The position numbers and the translations under genes are program-made. A DNA stretch of 64,000 nucleotides from Tyzzerella sp. (GTDB lineage Bacteria > Bacillota > Clostridia > Lachnospirales > Lachnospiraceae): assembly GCA_017472665.1 (NCBI GenBank), contig JAFUOS010000001.1, forward strand, positions 124,001 through 188,000. The letters run 5' to 3'. The notes under the pieces are model-generated. The model saw only the letters and a list, made by a program, of their open reading frames with translations, was not told where the DNA came from and did not search any database. Shown piece after piece: positions 36,172 to 44,599 of this stretch (positions within the stretch are counted from its first letter, which is position 1; every line of letters starts with the position of its first letter).

Positions 36172-37140
36172 GTGATTGACACAACGAAACCAGTGCAGAT
36201 TCTGGAACTGTTCGGCGGAATAGGAAGTCCACGATGCGCCCTTCGAAATTTAGGCATTCCGACAAAGGCGATTGACTATGTGGAAATAGATGAAAAAGCA
36301 GTCCGTTCATACAATTCCATGTTTGCAGAGGAATTGCTATACCAGACGCAAAGCGTGGTCGGTTGGAACCTGAAGCCGGACATCTTGATACACGGAAGTC
36401 CGTGTCAGGATTTTTCAATCGCCGGACAGCAGAAAGGCGCGGATGAAGGAAGCGAAACGCGTTCAAGTCTGATGTGGGAAACAATACATATTATCGACCA
36501 GATGGGAGAATGGAAGCCGAAGTATGTCATCTGGGAAAACGTGAAGAACGTGAAAAGCAAGCACATGATTGCAAACTTCATCAGATACCAGAAGGAAATG
36601 GAACGCATGGGATACACGAACAGCTGCGAAGTTCTGGACGCAAGGGAATTCGGATTGCCACAGGCGCGCGAAAGAGTGTTCACAATTTCAGTTCTGGGCG
36701 GTGAAAAGTTCTGCTTCGATGACCTTATCAGGACACCGATGCGAAATATCAGGGAATTTCTGGAAGACAACGACACTGTTCCGGAAGTATACGATGTGAC
36801 GCAGCCTTCTGTGTATAACGTCATCGGACACACAGGAATCAAGCGTGCGACGGTTATTGAAGATTATGCCTTCACAATTACGACACGGCAGGACAGAACA
36901 CCTGCGCAGGTGATTGATTGCGGCGACGGAAGGTACAGATACCTGACGGAATTGGAATGCTGGCGACTTCAGGGATACACAGACGAAGACTTCCAGCGTG
37001 CGAAAGAAGTGCAGGAAAGAAAAGGCAGATACTACATGGCACTGTACAGACAAGCCGGAAACAGTATCGCCGTACCGATATTTGAAAGCATCTTCCGGAA
37101 GATAATTCTGGGAGAAGTGAAGGAAGCGGATATTTGTTGA
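36172..37140 (+). CDS. C5 cytosine DNA methyltransferase
   Basis: 322 residues from GTG. Motif I LELFGGIGSPRCAL, catalytic Cys in GSPCQDFSIAGQQKG, ENVKNV, LDAREFGLPQARERVF (QxRxR) and the final YRQAGNSIAVPIF. Methylates C5 of cytosine in an unknown site. No restriction endonuclease gene is beside it, so it is an orphan and probably guards phage DNA from host restriction or marks it. A hairpin follows. Confidence 0.93.
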   Translation: MIDTTKPVQILELFGGIGSPRCALRNLGIPTKAIDYVEIDEKAVRSYNSMFAEELLYQTQSVVGWNLKPDILIHGSPCQDFSIAGQQKGADEGSETRSSLMWETIHIIDQMGEWKPKYVIWENVKNVKSKHMIANFIRYQKEMERMGYTNSCEVLDAREFGLPQARERVFTISVLGGEKFCFDDLIRTPMRNIREFLEDNDTVPEVYDVTQPSVYNVIGHTGIKRATVIEDYAFTITTRQDRTPAQVIDCGDGRYRYLTELECWRLQGYTDEDFQRAKEVQERKGRYYMALYRQAGNSIAVPIFESIFRKIILGEVKEADIC

Positions 37141-37151
37141 GATAAAAGAAA

Positions 37152-37182
37152 AACCTTCGGAAGTTGACGGCTTCCGAAGGTT
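37152..37182 (+). terminator. Strong hairpin after the methyltransferase gene
   Basis: AACCTTCGGAAG pairs perfectly with CTTCCGAAGGTT, 7-nt loop, weak T-tract. Probable terminator of the first early operon. Confidence 0.65.
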
Positions 37183-37372
37183 CAGCGTTGACATACAGCT
37201 GTTCGCAGTAGCAACACACATCTATAAAGATTATACTGCGAAAAGCCTGAAAAGTCAATGTTTCTGCGATATTTCAGACATGGATTTCCGCCCTTGTAAT
37301 AGATAGTAACACTTCAACGAAGTCTATATATACCAGATAGACAGAGAGGAAGAAGGACAAGGGGACGACAGC
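37183..37372 (+). other. Spacer with inverted repeats before rep
   Basis: TTGACA (37188) lacks a well-placed -10. TTCGCAGTA (37202) and TACTGCGAA (37234) form a 9-bp inverted repeat. Further on are CTTC-aac-GAAG and GTCTA...TAGAC around an A+T-rich TATATA. Inverted repeats beside an HUH initiator fit a double-strand origin, but the nick site cannot be named. Confidence 0.4.
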
Positions 37373-38341
37373 ATGGGAAAGAAAAAGAAGAAGGCATCAT
37401 ATGTGCAGTATGACTATGAAGCGGCATACATTCATCAGCTGGAAATGATGGATGAATACTTCGTAGAACAGATGCTGAAGGAAAAGAGAGCAAAGAACGT
37501 ATATGCCACTAAAGAGATAAAGGCAGGTGAACAGCTGGAAGTTGAAATATATCCAGAGTTCACAAAGAAGCAGAAGAATGAAATACCTTCAGCAGCACTG
37601 AAGAAACGTCAAAGACAGGCACAGAAGAACCTGAACGAGAAGAACAGCAGGAAACAATGTGAACGTGTCATCAATGAGAACTTCGGCGATGACGACCTGT
37701 GGGCGACATTTACATACACAGACGACCAGATGCCTGCAAGCATGGAAGTTGCACAGAAGAACATGCAGAACTACATCCGGAAGCTGAACTATCACAGAAA
37801 GAAACAGGGCAAAGAGAATGCCCGCTATGTATACGTGACAGAGTGCAGCGAAAAGGGCAGATGGCATCATCACATCGTGCTGGATGGCGACATCGACATG
37901 GACACCGTGGAAAGCCTGTGGACGAAGGGCGACAGAAATGAAGTCAGACGACTGGACAAGGATGAAAACGGACTGTCAGGCATGGCGAAGTACATCACGA
38001 AGGAAAAGAAGGGCAAAGGACAGAAGAAGTGGACACCATCGAAGAACCTTCGCAAACCTTCAGAACGCGTGAACCATTACAAATTCAAGCAGAAGGACGT
38101 GAACGCAGCCGCAAAGAATGCGAACGAACTGAAGCCGATGCTGGAAAAGTGGTACGCGAAAGACGGCTACACATTCACGGAAGCCGAAATCAGATTCAAT
38201 GATTTCAACGGCAGATTTTACATATACGCAAGGATGCGAAGACCGAAGAAAAGAAGGGAGAATGAAGGCAAGTGGAAGAAAGAGAGAGGGCGCGCAGAAG
38301 GTTACAAGCGCGCAGACGCAAGCAGAAAATCCGCAGGATGA
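37373..38341 (+). CDS. HUH-family replication initiator
   Basis: 322 residues. Motif 1 LWATFTYTDDQMP (about 110), motif 2 with the HUH pair GRWHHHIVLDG (about 163), motif 3 MAKYITKEKKG with candidate Tyr (about 205). Highly basic ends. Such proteins nick one strand and start rolling-circle-type replication. Phage gpA-like and plasmid Rep proteins share this plan. It opens the replication operon, overlapping the next gene by 4 bp. Confidence 0.85.
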   Translation: MGKKKKKASYVQYDYEAAYIHQLEMMDEYFVEQMLKEKRAKNVYATKEIKAGEQLEVEIYPEFTKKQKNEIPSAALKKRQRQAQKNLNEKNSRKQCERVINENFGDDDLWATFTYTDDQMPASMEVAQKNMQNYIRKLNYHRKKQGKENARYVYVTECSEKGRWHHHIVLDGDIDMDTVESLWTKGDRNEVRRLDKDENGLSGMAKYITKEKKGKGQKKWTPSKNLRKPSERVNHYKFKQKDVNAAAKNANELKPMLEKWYAKDGYTFTEAEIRFNDFNGRFYIYARMRRPKKRRENEGKWKKERGRAEGYKRADASRKSAG

Positions 38342-39081
38342 AGAGGATTGCAGCAGTCACTGTGTTTCTGATCGCGTTGATTGTAGTGTTCGTTCTGGTA
38401 GTCAGAAATGTGTCCGGAACAAAGGAAACACCGCCGCCGGATGCGACAACGGCAGCAGCTGCGGAAACTGAACCGGAAACGGAAGTGCAGTACACGCAGC
38501 AGGACATATTCGGATGCGAATTGATAGGCACATACGAATATCCGTTCAATCAGATGTCGCAAGACTGGGGAAGTGACGAAGTGAAAGGATTCTACTATCA
38601 CGAAATATCTGAAGATGCAGCGGCAGCAGGTGGACAGATGCCCGTCATCATGCAGGTGTACACATACATCGTGTGCCAGAACTACGGTGTGGACTATGAA
38701 ATGGTATTCGCGCTGATTGAGCGTGAAAGCTGGTGCAGATGGGATGCAGAAGGTGACGGCGGCGACAGCGTCGGATACATGCAGATTCAGGAAAGATGGC
38801 ACAAAGACCGCATGGAACGACTGGGTGTAGTGGACTTGACGAACCCGTTCGGAAACGTGCGCGTCGGTGTGGACTATCTGGCGGAACTGTACAAAAAGAC
38901 AGGAAACTGGATGGACACGCTTGCAGCATATAACTACGGACTGAATGGCGCACAGAAACATCTGTGGTCTGAAGGGATACATGAATATGCCTACAACACA
39001 GGCATCATGGAAAGAGCGCAGCAGCTGAAGGATGAAACGGCAGCAGCACGCGCAACACTGAAAGAAGGTGAAAAGCAATGA
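38338..39081 (+). CDS. Lytic transglycosylase with signal anchor
   Basis: 247 residues from an ATG that overlaps the rep stop (ATGA). MKRIAAVTVFLIALIVVFVLVV is a membrane anchor, followed by a Pro/Thr/Ala linker and an SLT domain: catalytic Glu in MVFALIERESWCRWD, then SVGYMQIQ, GVDYLAELY and LAAYNYGLNGA. It should cut peptidoglycan outside the membrane. A GTG 66 bases upstream in frame would add 22 basic residues but overlap rep by 70 bp. Its place in the replication operon, not the lysis or tail block, is unusual. Confidence 0.85.
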   Translation: MKRIAAVTVFLIALIVVFVLVVRNVSGTKETPPPDATTAAAAETEPETEVQYTQQDIFGCELIGTYEYPFNQMSQDWGSDEVKGFYYHEISEDAAAAGGQMPVIMQVYTYIVCQNYGVDYEMVFALIERESWCRWDAEGDGGDSVGYMQIQERWHKDRMERLGVVDLTNPFGNVRVGVDYLAELYKKTGNWMDTLAAYNYGLNGAQKHLWSEGIHEYAYNTGIMERAQQLKDETAAARATLKEGEKQ

Positions 39082-39533
39082 ACTTGAAGTACGCATTGAG
39101 AAGCGAAGACACGGAACAAATTGCGGTCGTTCAGTGGAGCAAGTACCAGCTGAACGCGCATCCGGAATTGAAGCTGCTTCATCACTGTCCGAACGGTGGC
39201 AGCAGGAACAAAGCGGAAGCAGTCAAGCTGAAGCAGATGGGAGTTGTGGCGGGCATTCCTGACCTGCACCTTCCGGTTCCGAAGGGAATCTACTGCGGAC
39301 TGTACATCGAAATGAAGTACGGTGACGGAACCATTCAGAAGACGCAGCGTGAATTCCTGAAGGCAGCAGCCGATGTCGGTCACTTCTGTGTTGTGTGTTA
39401 TGGCGCAGAAGAAGCAATCGAAATCATCAGGCAGTACGTGAACCTGAAACCGATTGACACCGGAAAAGGCGAAAACCAGATGAAAGTCAGCAACAAAAGC
39501 ATTCTTCGCGAAGGGAGAGTGAAGCCATTATGA
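39078..39533 (+). CDS. VRR-NUC domain nuclease
   Basis: 151 residues. VAGIPDLHLPVPKG and LYIEMKYGDGTIQKTQREFL give the PD...ExK core of the VRR-NUC family, phage Holliday-junction or flap-type nucleases. ATGA overlap with the transglycosylase gene. Confidence 0.88.
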   Translation: MNLKYALRSEDTEQIAVVQWSKYQLNAHPELKLLHHCPNGGSRNKAEAVKLKQMGVVAGIPDLHLPVPKGIYCGLYIEMKYGDGTIQKTQREFLKAAADVGHFCVVCYGAEEAIEIIRQYVNLKPIDTGKGENQMKVSNKSILREGRVKPL

Positions 39534-39820
39534 CAACAGTTGAAGACTTCGTGAAGCTGCTTACAAATCCAGATCGCGTTCGAATACTGAAGGACGACAA
39601 GGAAATATTCGTCGGATACTTGTATTCACTGACGACGGAAGAACAGAACAACTACGACGACATCCGGAACTGTGAAGTGAAGAAATTCAGGGCGGTTCCA
39701 GAAATCAGACACAAGAAGTGGCAGGAAAAAGGATTGATGCAGCCGCTGATGCCGGAAGAAATGGCAGAATACAGATTCAGCGACTTGCAGATGTCCTTGT
39801 ACTACACAATACACATCTAA
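39530..39820 (+). CDS. Hypothetical phage protein, 96 aa
   Basis: Not recognised. A 96-residue mixed protein (VKLLTNPDRVRILKDDKEIF) with no signal or membrane segment; ATGA overlap with the nuclease gene shows it is translated. Confidence 0.65.
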   Translation: MTTVEDFVKLLTNPDRVRILKDDKEIFVGYLYSLTTEEQNNYDDIRNCEVKKFRAVPEIRHKKWQEKGLMQPLMPEEMAEYRFSDLQMSLYYTIHI

Positions 39821-39845
39821 CCACGCAGAAAGGGGACACACATCT

Positions 39846-40625
39846 ATGAAAATTATCGCAGTAATGAACCAGAAGGGCGGCATCGGAAAGACCATGACGG
39901 CGGCTTCCATTGCCTACCTGCTGGGCGAAGAAAGAATGAAGAAGGTGCTGGTCGTTGACGCAGACCAGCAAGGAAACATATCAATGACGTTCGAACGCTT
40001 CGAACCGGAAGGCGCAGGAATGTCCGAACTGCTTGAAAGACATCAGGCGGTCGGCGGTACATATAGCACAGCAGAATTGATACAGACAACACCATACGCG
40101 CACATCGACATCATTCCGGCGAACGGATACCTGATGCGCACGAACATGAAGCTGCTGCTTCAAGAGAAGGAAGACCAGATACTACGCTTCGCCGCTGCCA
40201 TGTTGGAAGTGCAGGACGTATACGACTATTGCATTGTAGATTGCGGACTGTTGATGGACATGACGGTCACGAACGTACTGGTGGCGGCGGATATGGTAAT
40301 CATTCCGGCAAAGGTCGGCGGATTCGAAATCGAAGCCATTGAGAACATGCAGGAACAGATTGAAGACCTGCGAAGTATCAATCCGGACATCCGGACAAAA
40401 GTGCTGATGACGATGCGCCAGAAGAACCAGACATCACTTCAGGTGGAAGGATGGCTGAAGGAAACATCCGGACATGATTGCTTCACGACAGCGGTCAGAC
40501 GTTCCATCATCGCAGAGAAGGCGACAATGGCACACGTTCCGCTTCCGAAGTTTTCAAAAGGCTGCGTTGTGACGCAGGACTACAAGAACGTAGTGTATGA
40601 ATTGCTGAAGGATATGGAGGGATAA
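39846..40625 (+). CDS. parA: ParA-family partition ATPase
   Basis: 259 residues. Deviant Walker A QKGGIGKTMTAASIAYLL (KGGxGKT), VDADQQGNIS and the Asp of IVDCGLLMDMTVTNVLVAADMVIIP. ParA moves ParB-bound DNA to daughter cells. In a prophage it implies a plasmid-like stage. Pairs with parB two genes on. AAAGGGG precedes the ATG. Confidence 0.93.
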   Translation: MKIIAVMNQKGGIGKTMTAASIAYLLGEERMKKVLVVDADQQGNISMTFERFEPEGAGMSELLERHQAVGGTYSTAELIQTTPYAHIDIIPANGYLMRTNMKLLLQEKEDQILRFAAAMLEVQDVYDYCIVDCGLLMDMTVTNVLVAADMVIIPAKVGGFEIEAIENMQEQIEDLRSINPDIRTKVLMTMRQKNQTSLQVEGWLKETSGHDCFTTAVRRSIIAEKATMAHVPLPKFSKGCVVTQDYKNVVYELLKDMEG

Positions 40626-40627
40626 AC

Positions 40628-41230
40628 ATGGGAGCATGGGAAGCGGTAAGAGAGGTCACGAAGGAATATAAAGACATCGCAGCGTCGATTGCAGCAACGG
40701 AAAGCATCGGCGATGCAATCATCAGGCTGCATGATAAGAACCAGAACATGACGACGGCATTCACAATCTTTGAAGGGACACCAGAATGGCAGATACAGGA
40801 ACAGGCGAAGCACGGGATTGAAAAGCTGCGAAGCAAGAAGGAAGGATTGACAGCTGCGACGCTGCAAAGGGTCGAATTCATACTGGGATTCAGATTGGAA
40901 GAGTGGCAGAGGGAATATATCCTGTCTGACGGTATCGGATACGTAAACGGAAGAAGGACAGGGAAGACAACAGCGCACATGCTGAAGACACTGCTGTCAA
41001 CGGACAAACCGATGGTGATATACACGGCGAATCTGGACATGATTGTGGACGAATACCATGGAAGTCAATATGAACGGATGTATCTGGACGGATTGATGAA
41101 GCTAAGACAAAGACTTTCAGAAGGCGGTCTGAATGTCAGAAAAATAAAAGTCGTAGACGGGATGCGTCGTGACGAAGGAAGAATGGAGGATGAAAGATGG
41201 CAGCAGGATGGAGCGTACTGGACGCGTTAA
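40628..41230 (+). CDS. P-loop protein, terminase/helicase-like fragment
   Basis: 200 residues. RLEEWQREYIL then YVNGRRTGKTTAHMLKTLL resembles the start of a large terminase or SF2-type ATPase with Walker A GRRTGKTT, and IVDEYHGSQY may be a Walker B. The rest of such an enzyme is absent. It sits between parA and parB, overlapping parB by 34 bp. Function unknown. Confidence 0.6.
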   Translation: MGAWEAVREVTKEYKDIAASIAATESIGDAIIRLHDKNQNMTTAFTIFEGTPEWQIQEQAKHGIEKLRSKKEGLTAATLQRVEFILGFRLEEWQREYILSDGIGYVNGRRTGKTTAHMLKTLLSTDKPMVIYTANLDMIVDEYHGSQYERMYLDGLMKLRQRLSEGGLNVRKIKVVDGMRRDEGRMEDERWQQDGAYWTR

Positions 41231-42615
41231 ACAAGAATAGCAAAGCGGCAGCAGTCGAAGACATGCCGAAGGCAAGATTCAGGTCAAGGGACATCAGCAT
41301 CAAGAAGATGTACAGCAATGACAAGAATTTCTATTCGATGCAGGACATCGAAGAACTGGCAGGAAAGATTCTTGCAGTCGGATTGCTGGAAAATATGGTG
41401 GTTACATACGACCCGTGCGATGAAGGCGAATATCGCATCATTGCGGGTGAAAGAAGATGGCGCGCACTGAACCTTCTGGTCGGCAGAGGTTATGAAGAAT
41501 TTGAAATCGCGACATGTCAAATCAAGTCGCCGATGGATGAACACGAAGAACGCGTGCAAATTATAATCGCGAACGCGTACAGAAGCAAAACGGTGATGGA
41601 CGTTCTGGAAGAGGAAAAGCAGCTGAAGCAGTCGCTTCAGTACATGAAGGACAACAAGCTGAAGCTGCAAGGGTACGACCTGAACAGCGGTCGCCTTCGT
41701 GACGTGATTGCGAATATCATGAACACGACCACGACACGCATCGCGCAGATTGAGAGCATCAACAAACGTCTGATACCGGAATTCACAAAGGAACTGCAAG
41801 AAGGTCGCCTGACATTTTCCGCAGCGTATGAACTATCCGGAATGGATGAAGGCAAGCAGCAGGAAATGCTTCAGAAGTTCAAAGAAACGGGCGAACTGAC
41901 ATACACGGATGTGAAGAAGGCGAAGGAAGAAGCAAAGGCGGCGGAAGCGGCGAAACAGCTTGAAGGTCAGATGAACTATCCGGAAGACTATGAAGAGGAC
42001 GCGCAGGAAGGCGCAGGAACGGACGAAGAAGACGACATGGAAGATTCTTCATCCGAAGAGGAAAACGACGAAGACGGGGCAAATCAGGACGCGACAGAAG
42101 GCGAAGAATGGCAGCAAGCGCATCCAGAAAGCATCATATCGCTGTGTTATGGATGCCAGAGATATTCCGAATGCAACGTCAAGACATCGACCTGCACCAG
42201 CTGTGACAGATACATTGACAAGGCGGAAGCGGAAAAGACTGACGAACAGAGATACAACGAAGAACAGGATGCCATCGACAAGGAAACGGCAAAGAAGCTG
42301 CGCGAAATGCAGGACGAAGAGAGGATGAACCATCTTCCTTCAGACGACCAGAAGAAAAAGACCATCAGACTGTCGGTGCAAGAATTCGAAGCTGTGGCAG
42401 CAGGCAAGAAGCCATACTTGATTCTGAAAGATGAAAAGTACAAAGAAGGCGATGTGATTGTGGCATGGAAGTTTGAAAGCGGCAGAAACACGGGCGACAC
42501 GATGCAGATGCGTGTGTGCTGCGTGGATACCGAAGACACATCAAGCGCAATCGTCGAAGGATATTGCATTGTGGGTGTGGCGGTTGAAACAGAACAGGAC
42601 GGTGAAGCACAGTGA
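41197..42615 (+). CDS. parB: ParB-like protein fused to a DUF3850-like domain
   Basis: 472 residues. Residues 30-110 are the ParB N-domain with IIAGERRWRALNLL (nucleotide-binding box), then HTH region RDVIANIMNTTTTRIAQIESINKRL. Next an acidic low-complexity stretch (about 265-300), a cysteine cluster CYGCQRYSEC...CTSC (about 314-335) and a C-terminal domain SVQEFEAVAAGKKPYLILKD resembling DUF3850/ASCH folds. The added parts are unusual for partition proteins. GGAGG precedes the ATG. Confidence 0.85.
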   Translation: MAAGWSVLDALNKNSKAAAVEDMPKARFRSRDISIKKMYSNDKNFYSMQDIEELAGKILAVGLLENMVVTYDPCDEGEYRIIAGERRWRALNLLVGRGYEEFEIATCQIKSPMDEHEERVQIIIANAYRSKTVMDVLEEEKQLKQSLQYMKDNKLKLQGYDLNSGRLRDVIANIMNTTTTRIAQIESINKRLIPEFTKELQEGRLTFSAAYELSGMDEGKQQEMLQKFKETGELTYTDVKKAKEEAKAAEAAKQLEGQMNYPEDYEEDAQEGAGTDEEDDMEDSSSEEENDEDGANQDATEGEEWQQAHPESIISLCYGCQRYSECNVKTSTCTSCDRYIDKAEAEKTDEQRYNEEQDAIDKETAKKLREMQDEERMNHLPSDDQKKKTIRLSVQEFEAVAAGKKPYLILKDEKYKEGDVIVAWKFESGRNTGDTMQMRVCCVDTEDTSSAIVEGYCIVGVAVETEQDGEAQ

Positions 42616-42857
42616 AGAACGTGCAGATAGGCTTCAAAAGCGGTCAGGCAATCGAAGTACAGTGCGAATCAGTGGAAGTGGAATGGTACGGAAATACAAT
42701 CAAACACATGGAACTGTACGGAGAACAGCCAGAAGTCGCATTCCTGAATACAGATCACATCGAATACGTGATTGTGAGCGAAGGGAGGAACCTGCGAAGA
42801 AGCAGAAAACAAGACATTAAAGGCGCAGCAGCAGATGTATTGCAAAGCGCGACATAG
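42612..42857 (+). CDS. Hypothetical phage protein, 81 aa
   Basis: GTG start overlapping the parB stop (GTGA). A small beta-rich protein, MKNVQIGFKSGQAIEVQCES. Not recognised. Confidence 0.6.
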   Translation: MKNVQIGFKSGQAIEVQCESVEVEWYGNTIKHMELYGEQPEVAFLNTDHIEYVIVSEGRNLRRSRKQDIKGAAADVLQSAT

Positions 42858-42869
42858 GAGGGAAAGAGC

Positions 42870-43067
42870 ATGGCAAAGAATGAAGGACAAGGCTTCCGAG
42901 AATTAGGCGGAGCATTCAGAAAGGCAGCGGACATCATGGACGAACTTGCCGACAACATCGAAGCGGAAGACGTGGACAAGAAGCAGAAGGAAGAGAAGCA
43001 GGACGAACTTCTGGCGAAGTTCATGGTGCAGATGATAAAAATTCAGAAATTGCAGGATAACTTGTAG
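42870..43067 (+). CDS. Hypothetical phage protein, 65 aa
   Basis: MAKNEGQGFRELGGAFRKAA and on: a long charged helix, possibly coiled coil. GGAGGG precedes it. A G7 run follows the stop. Confidence 0.6.
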   Translation: MAKNEGQGFRELGGAFRKAADIMDELADNIEAEDVDKKQKEEKQDELLAKFMVQMIKIQKLQDNL

Positions 43068-43080
43068 GGGGGGTAGCGGG

Positions 43081-43641
43081 ATGACCGACAAAGAACGATT
43101 CATCGGTTTGCTGATGATGGCAGCAGGCAACAGACAAGGCTTCAGTGACTTCGTGGAATGGCTGGAAGACACAGACTTCTTTGAAGCACCAGCAAGCAGC
43201 AAGTATCACGGTTCATCCGAAGGAATGCTGTGTAGACACAGCTTAAACGTGCATTACAGGATGCAAAGCAGACAGGCGGAATGCAACGCGCGCGGGATTC
43301 GACCAGAATCCTGCATCGTCGCACCGCTGCTGCATGACATCTGCAAGGTGAACTTCTACGTGAAGGACGGCGAAAAGTACAAGTACAATGACAAGCTGTG
43401 GCTTCCGGTTGGACACGGAGAACGAAGCATCATGCTGGTGCAGCAGCACATGACATTGACTGAAGAAGAAATGGTGGCGATACGCTGGCATATGGGAGCA
43501 TTCGATGATGCAGCCAAAGGCGGCAGCAGGACACTGTCAGAAGTGTTCAGAAGGTATCCACTGGCACTGATGCTGCATCTGTCAGACATGGAAGCAGCAT
43601 ACCTTGACGAAGCGGAGGAACAGACATGCAAAAAGGAATAA
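43081..43641 (+). CDS. HD-domain phosphohydrolase
   Basis: 186 residues. CRHSLNVHYRM (His), APLLHDICKVNFY (HD), VGHGERSI, IRWHMG and LSDMEAAYLDE give the metal-binding HD set. Likely hydrolyses a nucleotide phosphoester; phages carry such enzymes in replication blocks. Overlaps the next gene by 16 bp. Confidence 0.85.
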   Translation: MTDKERFIGLLMMAAGNRQGFSDFVEWLEDTDFFEAPASSKYHGSSEGMLCRHSLNVHYRMQSRQAECNARGIRPESCIVAPLLHDICKVNFYVKDGEKYKYNDKLWLPVGHGERSIMLVQQHMTLTEEEMVAIRWHMGAFDDAAKGGSRTLSEVFRRYPLALMLHLSDMEAAYLDEAEEQTCKKE

Positions 43642-43979
43642 TAATCTGCGATGAATGCAGAGCGCAGATAGAACAGGAACAGCTGGAAGTGTGGGACAGA
43701 GTAATCGCAACGGATGAAGAAGGAAACGACGTTGTAGAACGATATTTCGACTGCCCGAACTGCGGAAGTCATTATACTGTGACCGTCATCGACAGACAGC
43801 AGAAGATAATCATTCAGAAACGAAGACAGGTGCAGAAGAAAATCAATCTTTGCATCAAGAACTACGGAAGCAAAGCAAGGATACGAAAGTATCAGGAAGA
43901 AGACAGAGAACTTCACGAAGAATTCAAATACAGGGCGAAAGTGCTGAAGGAAAGATATGAAAAGGAGATACAAGCATGA
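43626..43979 (+). CDS. Zinc-ribbon / coiled-coil protein
   Basis: 117 residues. CDEC (about 9) and CPNC (about 43) form a zinc ribbon, followed by a long basic helix (IIIQKRRQVQKKINLCIKNY) likely coiled. Unknown function. Its stop overlaps the MazF-like start (ATGA), so the two are coupled. Confidence 0.65.
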   Translation: MQKGIIICDECRAQIEQEQLEVWDRVIATDEEGNDVVERYFDCPNCGSHYTVTVIDRQQKIIIQKRRQVQKKINLCIKNYGSKARIRKYQEEDRELHEEFKYRAKVLKERYEKEIQA

Positions 43980-44587
43980 ATGGACTTTTGAAAGGACTGA
44001 AGGTGGAAGACACAGCGCAGAAATACGAGCGCGGCGAAATCTACTACATAAACAACGGCAGCGGCGGTCAGGTCGGAAGCGAAATGAAGAAAGACCGTCC
44101 GGCAATCATCGTGTCAAACGATGCGAACAACAAATACAGCAGCGTCGTCGAAGTCGTATACCTGACATCGAAGCCGAAGAAGGAACTTCCGACGCATGTG
44201 ACAATCAGAAGCACCGGACGAATGTCTGTGGCATTATGTGAAGAACCGACAGCGATTTCCACAGAGCGCATCAACAACTACATCTGCAAGGCATCAGACA
44301 AGGAAATGGAGAACATCGACGTCGCGCTGATGATTGCACTGGGAATCAACATGACGAAGGAAATGCAGCAGTCGATGGAAGACATCTTGACCGGAAAAAT
44401 CGCATCGGGGGGGGTACTACCAGCGAAGCAGGTGACGGTTCCAAAGGCAGCAGCTGAAGAAGACAGAGAAAAGAAAAAGGTGCAACCGGAACAGATACTG
44501 GCGCACGACCTGCTGAAGATGCAGACAGAGCGCGACATATTCAAGAAGCTGTATGAAGATACGCTTCAGAAATTACTGGAAAAGTAG
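43976..44587 (+). CDS. MazF/PemK-like protein with C-terminal extension
   Basis: 203 residues. Residues 15-125 are the MazF fold: YERGEIYYINNGSGGQVGSEMKKDRPAIIVSND, then VVYLTSKPKKELPTHVTI and ALCEEPTAISTERI. MazF toxins cut mRNA. No classical antitoxin is adjacent. A G8 run (44407-44414) lies where the core meets a charged helical tail, so slippage there would remove the tail. Could also be a tamed regulator. Confidence 0.8.
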   Translation: MNGLLKGLKVEDTAQKYERGEIYYINNGSGGQVGSEMKKDRPAIIVSNDANNKYSSVVEVVYLTSKPKKELPTHVTIRSTGRMSVALCEEPTAISTERINNYICKASDKEMENIDVALMIALGINMTKEMQQSMEDILTGKIASGGVLPAKQVTVPKAAAEEDREKKKVQPEQILAHDLLKMQTERDIFKKLYEDTLQKLLEK

Positions 44588-44599
44588 GAGGAAGAAGAA

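Noticed and set aside
36086..36484. Restriction endonuclease partner for the methyltransferase
   Set aside because: Only antisense shadow frames lie nearby; the downstream gap has no gene and the upstream gene is radical SAM.
38302..39096. Minus-strand frame of 264 codons opposite the transglycosylase gene
   Set aside because: Cysteine/histidine-rich random-looking product antisense to a clear SLT domain.
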